A model generated the notes under the pieces. The model did no database searches. It was not told the DNA's origin and was given only the letters and a program-made list of their open reading frames with translations. A DNA stretch of 64,000 nucleotides from Phaseolus vulgaris (taxonomy: Eukaryota; Streptophyta; Magnoliopsida; Fabales; Fabaceae): assembly GCF_000499845.2 (NCBI RefSeq), contig NC_023751.2:31405475-31469474 (forward strand), read 5' to 3'. The translations under genes and the position numbers were made by a program. This document shows, in pieces, positions 43,587 through 54,655 of this stretch. Position 1 is the first letter of the stretch. Every line of letters begins with the position of its first letter.

Positions 43587-44636
43587 TCAGAGTATCCTCA
43601 ATTCTGTCCATTCGGTATTCATGTTTTGTATGCCGGACAAAATTTGAGTTAACAAATCCCTTTGAGTGGGGTTTTCCTCCTCAGGTTGACCACCTTGAAC
43701 ATCTTGTGCTGGCAATTCATCCTCTTCATCATCTTCTTTGTGTGCATGGTGAGGTCTACCAAGTTGCCATATGCCATTGACCTGGAATATATTTAATTTT
43801 TTCATACTTTTTTTGCCAAAGTAATGATTCCAGCCTAGCATTATTTCTTGTTCATTGGACAAGTCGAAGCCATACACCTGCAAGATCCTCGTTATCAAAT
43901 TTGCATATGGGAGAGGCATCTTGTTATCCTGACATTTGACGATGTGTTGCATGATGTAATGAGACCAATTAATGCGTACATTATTCTTGATTAACCACAA
44001 CATGAAAATATCTTCATTCAGTAGTTGTGCATAGTTGCTTCCTCGAGGGCACAAGATATGCACCCATGTGTAATGCAACAGTCGGTCATTCATTTTCAGA
44101 CTACCGACATTTTTGAGATTTTCACCTTCAACATCTTCACGAATCATGGACGATAATGCTAGTGCTCGATCAAAATTCAGTTCCTCAGGGATCGTCCCAG
44201 GGGTTAACTTAAGACCGTCATACTGTAGATGAGCAATGGTCATCCAATCCATTTCTTTAATGTGTATCATTCTTCCGCAAATCTCAATGGCAAGGTGACC
44301 AAAAGGTGTGATTTTTGCATTTGTATAAAATACTCTTACCAAATCCTCATAATACGGAAGATTAATTCCAAGGAAAGGTTGTAAACCTTGCCAATTCAGA
44401 AGATTTTGGAATTCAAATCCTGGACCAGCAAAAAATGGAGTATGCATCACTTTTGGTGGTAATACTACTCTTGTGTGAAAGTTCTTTTCAAAAACCACCA
44501 TTTGATGCCTGATACTAAAGTATCTTGAATAATCAAGAACTTCTTGAATCCTCGTTGCTGGAGGAGGAACGTCAACATTTTCTACTCGAGATTTACCCTT
44601 ACGGGTTCTGTTACGCTTGTGGGATGATGATGTCAT
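43587..44636 (-). CDS. Putative plant transposon protein (349 aa)
   Basis: One uninterrupted frame of 349 codons. The N-terminus is basic and Ser/Arg-rich (MTSSSHKRNRTRKGKSR). The central part has YFSIRHQMVVFEKNFHTR, PPKVMHTPFFAGPGFEF, INLPYYEDLVRVFYTNAKIT and FNFDRALALSSMI-like words. These resemble the 'putative plant transposon protein' domain family (PF20167 type), common in legume repetitive DNA. The C-terminus is acidic (EDDEEDELPAQ). Biochemical role is not known. Its intact frame contrasts with the decayed neighbours, but it may still be a repeat-derived ORF without a dedicated promoter. Confidence 0.6.
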   Translation of the reverse strand: MTSSSHKRNRTRKGKSRVENVDVPPPATRIQEVLDYSRYFSIRHQMVVFEKNFHTRVVLPPKVMHTPFFAGPGFEFQNLLNWQGLQPFLGINLPYYEDLVRVFYTNAKITPFGHLAIEICGRMIHIKEMDWMTIAHLQYDGLKLTPGTIPEELNFDRALALSSMIREDVEGENLKNVGSLKMNDRLLHYTWVHILCPRGSNYAQLLNEDIFMLWLIKNNVRINWSHYIMQHIVKCQDNKMPLPYANLITRILQVYGFDLSNEQEIMLGWNHYFGKKSMKKLNIFQVNGIWQLGRPHHAHKEDDEEDELPAQDVQGGQPEEENPTQRDLLTQILSGIQNMNTEWTELRIL

Positions 44637-44689
44637 CTATAATGCAATTACTACAATAAATAACTAAACAGAAGTTAACATAATATCAT

Positions 44690-44860
44690 AAAGCAATAGT
44701 GCAAGTTCAGAAAGCAAAATATTACATTGCTAATGAAAGTAAAAGTTCACAAAGCAAAATATTACATGTCCAATAACTAACAAAGACAATCAAATATTAC
44801 ATGTCCAGTAACTAACAAAGCCAGTCAAATATTACATTAATAATAATTAAAGGTAATCCC
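44690..44860. repeat. Short imperfect tandem repeats with AAATATTACAT
   Basis: Units of about 37 bp, CATGTCCARTAACTAACAAA plus CARTCAAATATTA, occur twice. They follow two looser copies with GTTCASAAAGCAAAATATTA. Confidence 0.65.
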
Positions 44861-44879
44861 CACACAGAGATATGAAATC

Positions 44880-46051
44880 AATGCCTAGTCATAAATCCAA
44901 ACAATTTTGTCATTCGACGCTCATATGGCATCCCAAATAGTTGCTTAATTCTTCCGGGATGGTCACATAAAAACTCGTAGCATTGATCTGTGAGTTGTTC
45001 ATCTTGAATGTTTAGCTCCACGAGCATTGCCTAAATATCAGACTCTGAGTACTGGTATGAGGCATGGCGTCGACGGTGATGTGCATGCTCATCATATAGG
45101 TCGTTTCTTCGTCTAATTTCGGCAGTTATATCTTGAGTTGTCGTTGCCTATGCACGAGCAATATTCACCAACTAAGAGGCATTTTCATTTCCATCCTTCA
45201 TTGATGACACGCATTGTTGAAGATTAGTATTCAAAATTGCAAATTGTTCATCAATGTCGTCCATAGTGGGGCCTTTTCTCTTTGATCCTCGAGATGAGGA
45301 TGTGCCCGCAAAGCCAGCAGATGGCATAGAAGGAGTGTTTGATGGTGTGTCTGAAGAAGTGTCACTAGATTGGAATTGAGGAGCAGGTGATCGTGGGACG
45401 TAGTCATCTGCCTCCTCAAAGTTCGGTTATTTGGGGATATAATTCATATCATTCTCCCCAAGATTGACACTGAAATTGGTCATGTCAGGAGGTGAATTGA
45501 TGTAATGGGCTGTCCTGACCCGACTTCCCGTGGCTCTATCATTAGACCACAACTCCTCCATGAGGTCATAATGGCGAATGGGATTGAAACGCCATTTTGC
45601 CGCATATGGTTTGGCCTACATACATTTCACATATTAGTATATGATGCGAAATGTGAAGTTAAATGTAATTGTTACGTAAAAAAGTACTTATCATTGTACC
45701 TTAATCAGCTCACTCCAAACTTCGTCCTCGACTTCAAAAAGTTTGGTGGTCTGGTTCCATGCGAAACCACTCAATCCACCAAAAAAAATCATGGATTTCC
45801 CTCCACCTGTCCTTCAGGCTTTTCTGCCGGTTCTTCACATTATTTTTCTTAAGACCCGATAAACCAACCTCATTTAAAGCCATAACTATGTTAGTGTATC
45901 CTTGAGTGGTCCAGCTACCATCAATTCTACACCCTTTTCGTACCTCGTCAATCATTGCATTCAGCAAAATTAGGTCCATCTCCGTCGTCCACTTGGTGAA
46001 CTCTCGATAAGAACCTGATGAATTTGAAGCCACATTTTTTCCACAATCCAT
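44880..46051 (-). pseudogene. Harbinger ORF1-type Myb/SANT-like protein, decayed
   Basis: The first block from 46051 encodes FTKWTTEMDLILLNAMIDEV, RIDGSWTTQGYTNIVMALNE and NNVKNRQKSLKDRWREIHD, a Myb_DNA-bind_3-like domain used by the DNA-binding partner of PIF/Harbinger transposases. An extra base in an A/T homopolymer near 45785 shifts the frame (expected FGGLSGF). Downstream recognisable words include YAAKWRFNPIRHYDLMEELW, then a Ser/Pro-rich linker and RIKQLFGMPYERRMTKLFGF near the end. Several stops interrupt the downstream exon. It is immediately downstream of the transposase on the same strand, as in autonomous elements. Confidence 0.75.
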
Positions 46052-46119
46052 CTAATTAACTTAAATAAAGTTAGGATGACAAACATTGAAAAATAGTAGA
46101 AAATATATTATTTCATGAA

Positions 46120-47314
46120 TCAATTTTTTACATAATCTTGCCACATTTCGTTTGCTATAGCGTCCCTAATATCACACCCTATCCTGTAATCATGTTCACG
46201 AGCATGGGTGGTGCTTGGTTGGACATCTTGTTCTAACAATTCATTATCTACTTCTTCAAGCAGAGACTCATCATTGTCGATCCCGCGTAGAAAGTTATGC
46301 ACAATACAACAAGCTAAAACAATTTTTGTCATAATATCCACATCAAAATGTGGCTCAGTCCCACTGACTATAATTGGAAAACGTTTTTTCAGCACCCCAA
46401 AGGTTCTCTCAGTTACGTTCCTAAGTGATGAATGTCGATGATTAAACAACTCTTTTGCATTTTGTGGCCCTCTTCGCGAATATTCTTTCAAATGGTATCT
46501 CACCCCGCGATAAGCTATTATTATATTTCGTTTTAACATAAAACCTGCATCACCAAGATAGTATTTTCTTACAAAGATTGTGGAAAGCTGGGTTAGTATA
46601 TATTACTACAACCTTTTAATTCTTCTGCACATCCAATCCCCTATAACTAACCTTCTGGAATAACCAAAGGATCGCCTCGTACCAAAGCATCTTTCAATAT
46701 CCTTGAATCGGAGGCAGTTCCTTCCCAACCGGCTAAGACATATGTGAACTTCATGTCAAAGTCACAAGCTGCAAATATGTTTTGGGTTGGTCAATCTTTT
46801 CTCCCTCGAAAACGAGGCGCATCAGCACGTGCAACCTTAGCATGTACATGACTTTCATCTATGGCCCCTAAACAATCCTAATGTAAACAAAAATTCATAA
46901 CTTTAATTAAACACAAACTAAAAAACACATTACACATAATTTCAAGTAATGTTATTATCAACAAACCTTAAAGTAGGGGAAAAATCGACTGTTGTTAAGG
47001 ATGTGTGGTTCTACAACCGTTCCATTTGGTTGAATTAAGAATTCCCCCTCCAACCTTAAAATTGCACTCAAAACATTATGAAAGTGACGAAAAACTGTTT
47101 CTCCAGACCGATGGAAAAAGAATGACACACTTCGATTATCCACATTATGCCCAATAATGTGCAAAAATTTCGCTACTTGTTCTTCCACGGTTGATCGATA
47201 TGCATCTTTAACAAGTCCAGTTCCCCGTATTCGTTCACATAATTTAATGAAAGCTTCCGGTCTCATGCGAATAATGTGACGAGATTGTTCAGTGTGAACC
47301 AAGTACTCCATCAA
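46120..47314 (-). pseudogene. PIF/Harbinger DDE transposase (ALP1-like), inactivated
   Basis: The first exon starts near 47314 (MMEYLVHTEQSRHIIRMRPE, helix-rich N-terminus) and ends with FFPYFK before an intron. Exon 2, about 46878-46650, has DCLGAIDESHVHAKV (first catalytic Asp) and FDMKFTYVLAGWEGTASDSR (second Asp). A TGA at 46791-46793 breaks it between GRKD and PTQNIFAACDF. Exon 3, about 46575-46120, has KYYLGDAGFML, YHLKEYSRRGPQNAKELFNH and RNVTERTFGVLKKRFPI (catalytic Glu). All three catalytic residues remain; at least one stop is fixed. PIF/Harbinger transposases insert at TTA/TAA, consistent with the nearby TTA-flanked termini. Confidence 0.85.
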
Positions 47315-47728
47315 TTCTTGTCTGTGACGCTCGTTTTATGGTTGAGACTCACTGATACAGTTGTTTGTAGTAGGCACCGTGCGTAACAATTTCAATCCAA
47401 AAGCAATCATACAAAGAATCATGACTGATGCACCTTGATTATTTTTTTTTATTTATTCTTCGATTTGTGAAATTAAATTCATGTTCGCCACAACAAGATC
47501 GTCATAAATTGCAATTGTTTCCTCAAAGTGTACCATCTCTACCTCGTCATAATTTCTTTCCGAATTCATACCGAACGCGGTTACCGTATCAGTGTAAAAG
47601 TACACCAATACAATTACCCTAAAACGTACTTCTAATTAATTTTAATAAAAAGTACTATATCATTCAATAACATAATTTAATCAAACAACAAATAAATATA
47701 AACAAATCTTGAGTAAATTACTACAATA

Positions 47729-48570
47729 TTTACTGTTTTTTTTTTAATTACTACAACATTTTTATAATGTTTTTAATTATAACATTAATAAATTTATGTT
47801 CAATCTAAAAAATAAAATCCTATAAAAATATTTATTAAATCTTGAATTCCATTTTGTATAAATTAAATTCATTAAATCTTTTTTATAAACAATTCATTTT
47901 TAAATAAATAATTAATTTCTACATTTATTATTAAATATCAATTCAAAATACCACTTCTAAAATATCAATTACTTTTTAAAAAACCTACAAATTGTAAAAA
48001 TATTCATTTTAAAAACATTAATTTTTTTCTTATTAATTTTAAATAAATTTATTCTCTTATAAACAATATTTATCTAAACTTTTTCAGTTTTCTTTAATCA
48101 CTACAACATTTTTTTATTTGATTTAATTATAACATTAATAAACTTTTACTGTCTTTTTTAATTACTACAACATTTTTATAATGTTTTAATTATAACATTA
48201 ATAAATTATGTTCAATCTACAAAATTAAAATCCTACAAAAATATTTATTAAATCTTGAATTCCATTCTGTCTAAATTAAATTCATTAAATCTTTTTTATA
48301 AAAAATTCATTTTTAAATAAATAATTACTTTCTACATTTATTATTAAAATATCAATTCAAAATACCACTTCTAAAATATCAATTACTTTTTAAAAAACCT
48401 ACAAATTACAAATTTCTATTTCCAATTGTAAAAATATTCCTTTTAAAAACATTAATTTTTTTCTTATTAATTTTAAATAAAGTTATTCTCTTATAAACAA
48501 TATTTATCTAAACTTTTTCAGTTTTCTTTAATCACCACAACATTTTTTATTTGATTTAATTATAACATTA
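47729..48570. repeat. Tandem duplication, unit about 416 bp
   Basis: Copy 1 (47729-48144) and copy 2 (48145-48570) are nearly the same throughout. Each starts TTTACTGTYTTTTTT, runs through AAATCTTGAATTCCATT and CAAAATACCACTTCTAAAAT, and ends near CAGTTTTCTTTAATCAC plus a TTTGATTTAATTATAACATT word. Small indels distinguish them, including an extra short block in copy 2. No coding content. Confidence 0.85.
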
Positions 48571-48727
48571 ATAATTTATGTTTACTATAATCAAAAACCT
48601 AAACTTTACAAAAAAAAAATTCCATTCTGTAAATCATTCATTTCATACAAATAAATATTTTTCTTAAATCTTATAAAAATTATAACTATCTACAAAAATT
48701 AAAACAATAAATCAAATAAAGGAATTA

Positions 48728-48852
48728 ATTTACTCCTTAACATAATTAACTAAACTAAAGTCTAAACAAATTATATTACAACCAACATTAATTTACTAAC
48801 TCCTTAACATAATTAACTAAAATAAATTCTAAACAAATTATATTACAAAACC
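48728..48852. repeat. Short tandem duplication, unit about 65 bp
   Basis: CTCCTTAACATAATTAACTA followed by TCTAAACAAATTATATTACA occurs twice in succession. Confidence 0.75.
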
Positions 48853-49040
48853 ATAATCATCCAAACATAAATATAAAACAGAAATAAATAAAAAAATAAA
48901 TTTACATAAAACATTTAAAAACCTGAATATAAACAAGAACATCACAATAGGATCACTGATAGGATGAAGAACACACCACCACGAGTGCCTGAAAATCACA
49001 TAAAACAAATTAAGAAACAAATTTCAGAAAATTTAGAACA

Positions 49041-49290
49041 TAATCGATTATCCCTTCAGTTATATACATAGGATAATCGATTATCCATGGATAATTGATT
49101 ATGTTAGTAGGCAAAAAACAAGCATAATCGATTATGACAATGCATAATCGATTATCTCCCTTTTTTCACACTTCACATAATCGATTATGGGTTGAAATTT
49201 TTACAGATAATCGATTACTAGCTTTACTTAATCGATTATCTTCACCATAATCGATTATGTTACCAGTTCTAATTCAACCATAATCGATTA
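49041..49290. repeat. Array of ten TAATCGATTA palindromes
   Basis: Nine exact copies of the self-complementary decamer TAATCGATTA and one variant (TAATTGATTA at 49092) occur in 250 bp. They start at 49041, 49074, 49092, 49125, 49145, 49178, 49208, 49229, 49248 and 49281. Linkers between sites are unrelated to each other, so the sites themselves, not a longer unit, are what repeats. Start-to-start spacing is 33 four times, 30 once and 18-21 four times. Confidence 0.9.
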
Positions 49291-49888
49291 TGCACCCTTT
49301 AGAGACATGGTCTCACCTAAGAGGAACCCACAGATGAACCACAGAGATGAACCCAGGACGTGAGATGAACAAGCTATACGTAACTCAAGCCCCTACCACA
49401 AACTATGATGGCTTACGAATCTCTCCAACCACACTACACTACACACTCTAATGGCTTCGCTTTCTTTGCTTTTCTGTGAATGGAGGAAGCACCTTCATGC
49501 TTCGTTTTATATAGCCAGCTTCATTCCACACCCACCTACCTCACCCACTGCATTCACTCACCTTTCACACTCTTTCACACAGTCAAACGATTCCTGAGCC
49601 AAGTCAGGAATCTGATGCTTTCATGTGGCATGCATGCAGGGGCACTGTTCAGCACAAAAGCAAGGGCACCTAAGTAACTTACTATGAATGATGTGGCACT
49701 CGCTCTCCTCAGCTCAACTTTCTCTTCATCTTTGGGGAGAACCGAAATTCACTCCTCTTTCTCTTTCCTTCCACCCTCACCCGCAACAATACATGGATCC
49801 AAATGGGGTGGTGTTGTGACTTCCGTCGTCGACAACAGTACCACCCCTGGAAGCAAACAACCCCTTAAAGTTAATTTCATATTTAATC

Positions 49889-50042
49889 AAAGTCGTCAGG
49901 ATGTCATACGACTTTTGTTTAACGAAATTGGCAAAGTCGTAAGGATGAAATACGATTTTCACGTGGAGTCTTTTCTAACCTAAAGTCGTATCCATAGAAT
50001 ACAACTTCCACTCTAAAGTCATAGATACGATGTATCCGTTTT
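49889..50042. repeat. Four imperfect palindromes of the AAAGTCGT...ATACGACTTT type
   Basis: The first, at 49889-49915, is the best: AAAGTCGT and ATACGACTTT are arms around an 9-base centre. Related units follow at about 49933-49958, 49982-50007 and 50015-50042 with increasing decay. Similar units occur in plant Mutator-like/plant-mobile-domain repeats, as far as I recall. No transposase is adjacent. Confidence 0.65.
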
Positions 50043-50059
50043 CGTAGAATTTTTTTTTT

Positions 50060-52370
50060 ACCTAAAATCATAATTTGCAAAAAGAATTACACTACATTCG
50101 TGAAAAAACCATTAACTTACTTAATTTCAAAGCATATTGCATCATCGTGTTTTTGGTAGGCATCGTAATAATATGTTTTACCACCCTACATAAAATAAAT
50201 ATCGATTTAATATATAATTCATTTTTATTGGGAAATGGTTTCACTGATTCTCTTTAGTTAATTTTTTTATTTACAAGATTAATTCTATCTCAAATTTCTT
50301 GGAGAGATAGTGATTTCTGCTCACCAACCAATCTGTGTTTTAAATTCAATGTCTATAAAATGAATTAGTTGAAAAAAGTCATTATTTGGTGTGAGCCGAT
50401 TCATTCTGACTAGGTGATGATGACATGCTGCATATTATAACCAATCATTAATTAGATATGATGAATTATAATTTATATCGGTTACATTGCATACTTAGAT
50501 TTATACAATAGTTTGAATGCTATGGGTGGATATTGGTTCATATGCTTCAATAGATATTGATGGTGATAGTTCTCAAGAAATTTGATGGATCATATGCATG
50601 AATTCGTATTCACTCCTAATATATGAAGTTATATATATAATACTAATATTGTTGTTTGTATGGAATTCTTAATTCTCACTGTGATACAATTATAACAGTA
50701 TTAAAGTCTATAAATATGGGATGATTTAAGCTTCAGTTACATTTCAGTTAAGCAAATACTAGAGCAGAGGTGGATAGTTTTCAAATTTGGGTGAAATGAA
50801 TTAGATGGACTCATAATGATGTTAAATCATCATATCACTCTCTGTTTACACACATCAGTATACCCACATGGATTTTTGTAACTATAATTTTGAAGTCACC
50901 TGCATGATATGGCTTAGCTTCAAACCTGACATAAATCAAAATATTGAAAAAGGACTTATTTGATAAAGGAAAGAACCAGATGGTTAGAGTTTGATATTAT
51001 ATGACCAACTTCGTTGATGTACTGGTTAAAAGTTCTATGGAATCTGTAATCGATTCTCTTCTGGAATAAAATCTTAATAAGATTATTAGAGGAAGATTTA
51101 AAAAAAGGCAAAGTGAGGGCTAAGCAAAAGTATGCCAAAGTAGATTCATCAAAGAGGCATCAAAAGTGCAGTTGGAGCATCATATAACAGGAGCTAGCAG
51201 ATCAAGAAGAACAGATACATCAACCCTACAATTGTTTGAGATGATGAGACTCACTTTAACTAGCTATAAGTGATAAGAACAAAATGTGAGAGCATGATAT
51301 TTGTGGACCATCTAACAATGATGTTGCTGATCAGCCTTCTAAGATATTTGTGGACCTTCAAAGATTCATCTTCCTTCGCCTTCAAATCTCATATTTCCTC
51401 TTCTCTCGCTCACTTGTTCTCTTTTTCTCCTCCAGAGAATTTAGAGAGTGTGAGTTTAGCAAGTAAAAGGAGGTGTTACTACCACTTTGGAAGCATATTA
51501 TTCCCAGCCTCCATAAATTCATTTTCATTTACCCTTAAACCTCACTCTCTTTTCTCTCACTCGTGTAAATATGATAAAGGAGGTGTTGATCATGCCCTTC
51601 GTTTTCCTTTATCATTAGAAAAAGTATAAATATGATGCGATTAAAGTAGACTGAAAACATCCATTCCAATAATCTGAAACTCAGAAAGTAAAGTAGTGTC
51701 TCATTTCACAATGTTTAAAAAGTTGAAATTTTTACGATTCCATATTCTAGCACAGAAAGAGGTAGCTGAGTAGCGACAAGAATAGTGGTGATAGAGGCAA
51801 GAATACTGACCCTCAAAGCATTTATTTCTTTTCAATTCCACGTTGTGAAAAAGATGCCTCATAGAGTTGCGACAAGAACAGCTGCTACAATCAAATCAAA
51901 CAATCTATGTCTATCTTAACGTGTCCCCACATTTTGAGGTCTAAACCAAAACGATTAGTCATGATACAACGAGGAAAAGGAGGATAAAACGAGTGGCAGA
52001 CCCATACCACTCATTCTCGACACGTTCTCCAAACAGATATCTTATCTCCACACCTCAACAACAAATCACGAATCATCTTATTCAATTGGAAAAGGAACCA
52101 CAGCTCCACTCCAATACTTGATTCATATGGTTACGCCTAACACAGTAGACAAAATGCTTCAGATAATAAACAAACCATAGCTGAGAAGTATTCGGCAAAC
52201 GGCAATCCAAGGTGATCAAACTAGGAAACGGCAATAGAAGGTGGGAGCAGGAACATAGCTTAGAAACTAACTGTAGAAGCTAACTACACAAATAACATAC
52301 CTTATCACAGAATCCAGGAAAATAAAAACAAATTACTTGCCTCATTTACATGCTTCTAACATACATCGCT
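50060..52370. other. Intergenic stretch
   Basis: No gene is supported. The stretch around 50750-51360 has LTR-retroelement flavour, including a near-repeat of ATATTTGTGGACC at 51298 and 51345. A plus frame at 51270-51629 has no recognised family. Confidence 0.35.
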
Positions 52371-52374
52371 GCAT

Positions 52375-54231
52375 CTAGTGCTTCCGATTATCTCTCAAGT
52401 TATTCCGGAATGCACAGCAACCAACAGAGTACACAATAATGAGGAAGACGAGGAATATGACATTCACAATTGTCACCTTCTTCCAGTCAGTCTTAAGGTT
52501 CTGTAGGAACCCAGCCTTGCATGTTTGGCAATTGAAGCACAGAACATTTGGATCATTCTCCCAAGCATTACAGTCAGAGTTGGTATAATTTGCACCTTCA
52601 GGCTTATTCCAGACAGATGGACCCTGGTACTCAAAGTTGCAGCTGTCTGATGGCTTGCAACACCCGGACTGAAGCACAAAACAACAAGTGCAAAACCATG
52701 AGACCTAAAATTTCTAAGTCATGCCAAGAACATATACTGCGCTGAGCAACTCAGATTCAAAAGCAAACGTGTAAAGGTCGTCAATCAACTACAGTTTTGC
52801 ATGTTGTGGTAATTAAAGGTTAAATTAACAAAATACAGTATGAAACATTTATTCTAATACTAGTCTCCAAGAAGGGTAGTCATCATGTTCAGTATAGGTC
52901 AGTTCCTACTTTTCATTATGAGTCCTGCTAAGAAGAACCGTTCAGAATCACTTGACCAATTCATTCAATATTGGCTCAAAAACCACGAAGATGATGACTT
53001 CATACTCCATAGTGCAAAAGTAAAGGCCAAATGTGAACATAGGAGCTTGTTACTTTCTCAGTTTTTAATTCAATAGAAGGCAAAACAAACGAAAGTAACA
53101 GTTCAATTTATCATACACAACAAAGAAAAACAAATGGTTTATTTACACCTTATTTTTTGGTGCAGAACGAGAAAGAAGGTATAAGTAGAAACAAAAAGTG
53201 AAATTTCTGATGGAAAAGAAACTGAAAGAGAAAGATCAGATGAAAAAGGTAGAGGTACCCCAAACATCGTTCAGAAAGTTTAAAAGCTTTTATGAAAACT
53301 AGATAAATCATAAATGGGAAAAAAAGCGTTGTCTAAATGCTGCAAGGAACAAAAGATTACTGATTGCAACACAAGTGCAGCTCAAGAGAAATGAAAAGCA
53401 ACTTACTTTTTACTCTAACAGCACAAGCATCCATGCCACCATTAAAAATTTGGTGAAAGAACACTAAAGAAAAACCTACTTAGGATATAAAATCACACAA
53501 ACACCTCTCGTGCTCACAAGCTAGAGCAGATCGAAGAAACAGTTTCTCCAGAAGTGGAAATGAAAACCACACGGTGGTGGGTCAGAGGGAAAAGGCACAG
53601 ACAGTACTAGACAAGTAGAGAACCACGGCTCAAGAGGCTTTATAGCAGATTAAAGGAGTTGAATTTGCATTGAAGACGTGGAAACAGAGAAATTCGAAAA
53701 GAAAGGAAATGCGGAAGAGAATACCTGAAGCGCGGACAAGTTCTGAGCGTAGAACTGTTGAGCAGTGTCGTTGGCGAATTGGGTTTGAAATTTGGAGCAG
53801 AGTTTGGAAGATTGGAGACAGCTCTGAATTCGGTTCCAGGTGTGAGTGTTGTTGACTCTGTTCTGAAACCAATTGGAGTAGTCACCGAGCCTGTACTCCT
53901 TGTAGCCTCGGTTGGAAAGGACTTGACCAGCACCCTTGTTGGTGACAACGAAGGCGAAGACGGTGAAGGAGAGAAGAAGGAGTATGAGGAGGAACATGAC
54001 GAAGAGGTAGAGCCAGAGGAGACATGAGACACGACAACATGCGCCGACCAGACCTGCCAGAGACACGAGCAAAAGGAAAACACCCAAAACGATGAAGACT
54101 CTCTCCAGCCACCATTCGCACTCCGTGTTGGCTTGCTTACTCAACCACACGCCCGTCACCAGAATGGGAATCGACAGAAGGAATGCGAGCAAATTCAGCA
54201 CCCCAATCAGATTGTTGCTCACCCGAAACAT
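52375..54231 (-). CDS. TET8: Tetraspanin, TET7/8/9 group
   Basis: This is a four-pass plasma-membrane protein that organises membrane microdomains and, for Arabidopsis TET8, marks secreted exosomes. There are two exons: 54231-53725 (169 codons, ending SALQ) and 52668-52375 (97 codons plus stop), phase 0, with a 1056-base intron. The product is 266 aa, the usual length. Membrane segments fall at about residues 8-30, 44-66, 70-95 and 228-250. The large extracellular loop holds the plant motif GCCKPS and further paired cysteines (CNFEY, CNAW, CFNCQTCKAG). Words close to the Arabidopsis group are ACCRVSCLLWLYLFVMFLLI, FVVTNKGAG, GYKEYRLGDYSNW and the C-terminal VNVIFLVFLIIVYSVGCCAF. GDYSNW and VVTNKGAG favour TET8 over TET7, but an exact orthology call needs a tree. 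No damage seen. Confidence 0.93.
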
Positions 54232-54655
54232 CTTCTTTCACAACAACAATACTTTTACTCTCTACACTGCCTTCAACAATCAATCTTCTCAACCCACCCT
54301 GCCAATTTTAGACCTTATTCTACTGAAATATTCCTTATGTCACTTTATTTTCTTTTATTCTTTTTCTTCCCCTTCCATTGGCATATTCAATTGTGCGCAC
54401 TTTCAAAACGTGCTTAAGTTTTCAGAATCAGGTTTTTAACATGTTTCATTGGTGATGTTCTAGCTAAATTCTCTAGGGAAATTATTGTATTTTAGCCAAA
54501 GCTATCATACTCCTCTTTATAATGGTTGGATTGAGTCGGTTGGTTATATGGCCAACTCATTTGTTAAATGGAAAAAAAATCTCGTTTTTTACATATTACT
54601 ATTTTGGTTAAATGAGGTCTTTTTTTTCCTCATTCTCTTATTGTGATTTTTTTTT

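Larger units (their letters stand above)
42318..47400 (-). mobile_element. Putative PIF/Harbinger-type composite region (right-hand element)
   Basis: This is the region to the right of the TTA that begins with GGGTGTGTTTGGATTAGAGG. On the minus strand it carries a GRF zinc-finger fragment, a 349-aa putative plant transposon protein, a Myb/SANT-like ORF1 and a DDE transposase. The matching right-hand terminus was not found, so it is unproven that all the genes belong to one element. Confidence 0.4.

Noticed and set aside
49041..49290. Possible CRISPR-like array
   Set aside because: The repeats are only 10 bases, palindromic, unevenly spaced and in a plant nuclear genome; they are better read as protein-binding sites or transposon repeats.
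51270..51629. Plus-strand 119-codon frame rich in Ser/Phe
   Set aside because: No family resemblance; composition fits AT-rich, TC-rich noncoding sequence with retroelement traces.
53758..54027. Plus-strand acidic 89-codon frame and two other minus frames at 53640-54121
   Set aside because: All are shadows of tetraspanin exon 1, whose frame has conserved motifs and a fitting splice donor.
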